This document shows positions 31,056-31,962 of a stretch of 31,962 nucleotides of DNA, in pieces (position 1 is the stretch's first letter; every line of letters starts with the position of its first letter). The notes below the pieces were generated by a model that saw nothing but the letters and a program-made list of their open reading frames with translations, was not told the origin of the DNA and ran no database searches. Made by a program: the position numbers and the translations under genes. The stretch is from CAINVV01 sp038323575 (GTDB taxonomy: Bacteria; Bacteroidota; Bacteroidia; Bacteroidales; Prolixibacteraceae), in contig JBBQHB010000060.1 of the NCBI GenBank assembly GCA_038323575.1, positions 1-31,962 of the forward strand. Direction: 5' to 3'.

Positions 31056-31250
31056 TCAAATCGTTACTATGAAAAAACTATAATTTTTTACTTTACACTT
31101 CAACACTATCGCCTTCACAATCACTCTTCCGGCATGTTCGTTAAAGGCCCGGATAATGTCATTTCGCATCATGAAAAGCTCGTTGCGGACGATGGAGGAG
31201 TTCCGCGCCCGCAAGGATGTTATAGCCAGTGTTTTTTTAATAATTTTCAC
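31056..31250 (-). pseudogene. Truncated DciA (DUF721) remnant
   Basis: A 64-codon frame starting with GTG whose middle matches the C-terminal half of DUF721/DciA proteins: SLRARNSSIVRNELFMMRND followed by IIRAFNEHAGRVIVKAIVLK. The DciA N-terminal half, which normally precedes this, is missing, and the C-terminus runs ~13 residues past the usual end (KNYSFFIVTI), as if the stop had been lost. DciA loads the replicative helicase DnaB in many bacteria. Its GTG overlaps the TGA of the upstream lipoprotein gene in a GTGA arrangement, which may be chance at a deletion junction. Probably a non-functional fragment; a complete dciA should exist elsewhere. Confidence 0.6.
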
Positions 31251-31558
31251 TTGGATTGGTCACTCAGTTCAACTATTTTGACAATATCTCCAACCTGGCA
31301 AATACTGGCAGAGTTATGTTCAATCTTGTATTTAATCCAGTATTTTTTGTCTACCGTGTAATTTGTTAAATAATCCTTTAGATTTGTCGGTTCTAGATAC
31401 TTACTATCATTCTTTGAAAAAACAAATCCGCAGCCATCGAAACCAGTAAGGTTTTTTAATGTAACCTCTTCATATCCTGTCGAAGGCAAAATTTCATCTT
31501 TTTGACATGAAATGGCAAGGAAGATTACAGGAACTAGAATTAGTTTTAATAGTCTCAT
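31247..31558 (-). CDS. Small Bacteroidota lipoprotein
   Basis: A 103-residue lipoprotein with signal MRLLKLILVPVIFLAISC (lipidated Cys18) followed by Gln-Lys-Asp-Glu, suited to surface export. The mature region has GFDGCGFVFSKND, EPTNLKDYL and a second Cys in ASICQVGDIVKIVEL, a pattern I have seen in small unnamed Bacteroidota lipoproteins where two cysteines likely pair. Function unknown. AT-rich compared with the housekeeping genes. It lies between the truncated dciA remnant and the structured right-edge region, so it may be part of an acquired segment. Confidence 0.65.
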   Translation of the reverse strand: MRLLKLILVPVIFLAISCQKDEILPSTGYEEVTLKNLTGFDGCGFVFSKNDSKYLEPTNLKDYLTNYTVDKKYWIKYKIEHNSASICQVGDIVKIVELSDQSK

Positions 31559-31692
31559 TTTCTTAAGTTTAATACGTCAATGAATAATCTCCATTTTTGA
31601 GATCTATATTTTTTGGTCGAAATTCATAGCTCCTCATATTACGTTTAGGTCAAGTTATTTGAAATCCTCAAATTCTTTGCCTAGAATTACCA

Positions 31693-31820
31693 ACATTGGC
31701 TATAACGGTCGGCGGTATGAAATCGTTGGGGATTGCGGGCTACTTTCCTGTCCAGTTACACCGAACTTGATGCGTGGCAAAATGCTTGTATAACCACTAG
31801 AACCCCAATGTTTTATAACG
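31693..31820. repeat. Structured repeat, attC-like or other folded element
   Basis: Inverted ends acattgg (31693-31699) and ccaatgt (31805-31811) are each followed by a direct copy of tataacg (31701-31707 and 31814-31820). Inside, cgttgggg (31724-31731) can pair with ccccaatg (31803-31810, one wobble), enclosing a ~71-nt arm. There is no open reading frame. The layout recalls attC sites of integrons or a mobile stem-loop, but the canonical attC core is not clear. The rest of 31559-31692 shows no gene. Confidence 0.45.
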
Positions 31821-31823
31821 CGT

Positions 31824-31962
31824 GTGTGCGCCCTGCATGAGCAGGAGCGCACACTTGCTGTAAGCTCTTGAAAAAGTTTAAATATACAAATTTACTTTAA
31901 GGGCATAAGCGGCAAGTGTGCAATTTTTCCAGAGGGTGCAAATCCCGTATGCGCCGGGGTAA
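31824..31962 (+). ncRNA. Probable 5' end of a group II intron, cut by the window edge
   Basis: The sequence starts gtgtgcgccctgcatg, which fits the GUGYG 5' end of group II introns and the GC-rich first stem often seen next to it. A strong hairpin follows: 13 bp with one bulged A, 31824-31836 with 31841-31854. A second pairing, gcacacttgc (31849-31858) / gcaagtgtgc (31912-31921), encloses an AT-rich arm. Then gggtgcaaatccc (31934-31946) resembles the domain I segment gGUGMAARUCc familiar from bacterial group II introns. The insertion point would be just after the tataacgc of the preceding structured repeat. Domains II-VI and any reverse transcriptase would lie to the right. It could instead be another structured RNA. 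Confidence 0.42.

Overview
The window reads as a chromosomal segment of a Bacteroidota bacterium, most likely an environmental Bacteroidales/Marinilabiliales-type organism. The signs are lipoproteins with IPT/TIG surface glycan-binding architecture next to glycoside hydrolases (a polysaccharide utilization locus, PUL), Bacteroidota-style -7 promoter boxes (TAnnTTTG) before several genes, the dapB-lepB-wbqC gene order, a long signal peptidase I, and carboxynorspermidine decarboxylase. No rRNA, tRNA or CRISPR array was seen.

Layout. (1) 1-5516, plus strand: the 3' end of a PUL, with two surface glycan-binding proteins (the first cut by the window edge), a GH26 beta-mannanase-type lipoprotein and a clan GH-A glycoside hydrolase lipoprotein. 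The set suggests uptake of a beta-mannan-like glycan; any SusC/SusD pair would lie left of the window. (2) 5550-9985: a small lipoprotein, a secreted isoaspartyl peptidase/asparaginase and a large two-domain M16 metalloprotease, separated by terminators and a two-hairpin palindromic repeat. (3) 9986-11330: a degenerate accessory patch with an inverted tandem-repeat element, a frameshifted small gene, the 3' scar of a second low-molecular-weight protein tyrosine phosphatase (LMW-PTP) gene, and a REP-associated tyrosine transposase (RAYT) flanked by, and internally containing, its own palindromes. (4) 11328-19822: housekeeping genes, namely LMW-PTP (minus), then yccF, cinA, an AsmA-like protein and an aldo/keto reductase, then dapB-lepB-wbqC. 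(5) 20001-24713: an NlpC/P60 endopeptidase (minus), a 7TM-HD phosphodiesterase, an exported C1-type peptidase and rplS. (6) 24824-29013: a YitT transporter-like protein, a PAS protein and an unusual cytoplasmic GH16-fold protein (minus), and an RsmF-type rRNA methyltransferase. (7) 29014-31962: minisatellite-rich DNA, nspC, two small hypothetical genes, a dciA remnant, then a structured non-coding region whose last ~140 bases look like the 5' end of a group II intron cut off by the window edge.

The strongest unusual signals are: the RAYT/REP locus, where a diverged 3' tail of one LMW-PTP gene and an intact LMW-PTP gene bracket a REP-RAYT-REP unit and a REP palindrome is translated inside the RAYT; a set of modular low-complexity intergenic repeats (arms in inverted orientation) that abut stop or start codons at several loci; a GH16-fold protein that has lost its catalytic glutamates and carries a long helical repeat region; and the structured right edge. 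All assignments rest on reading the sequence and family knowledge; no searches were run.
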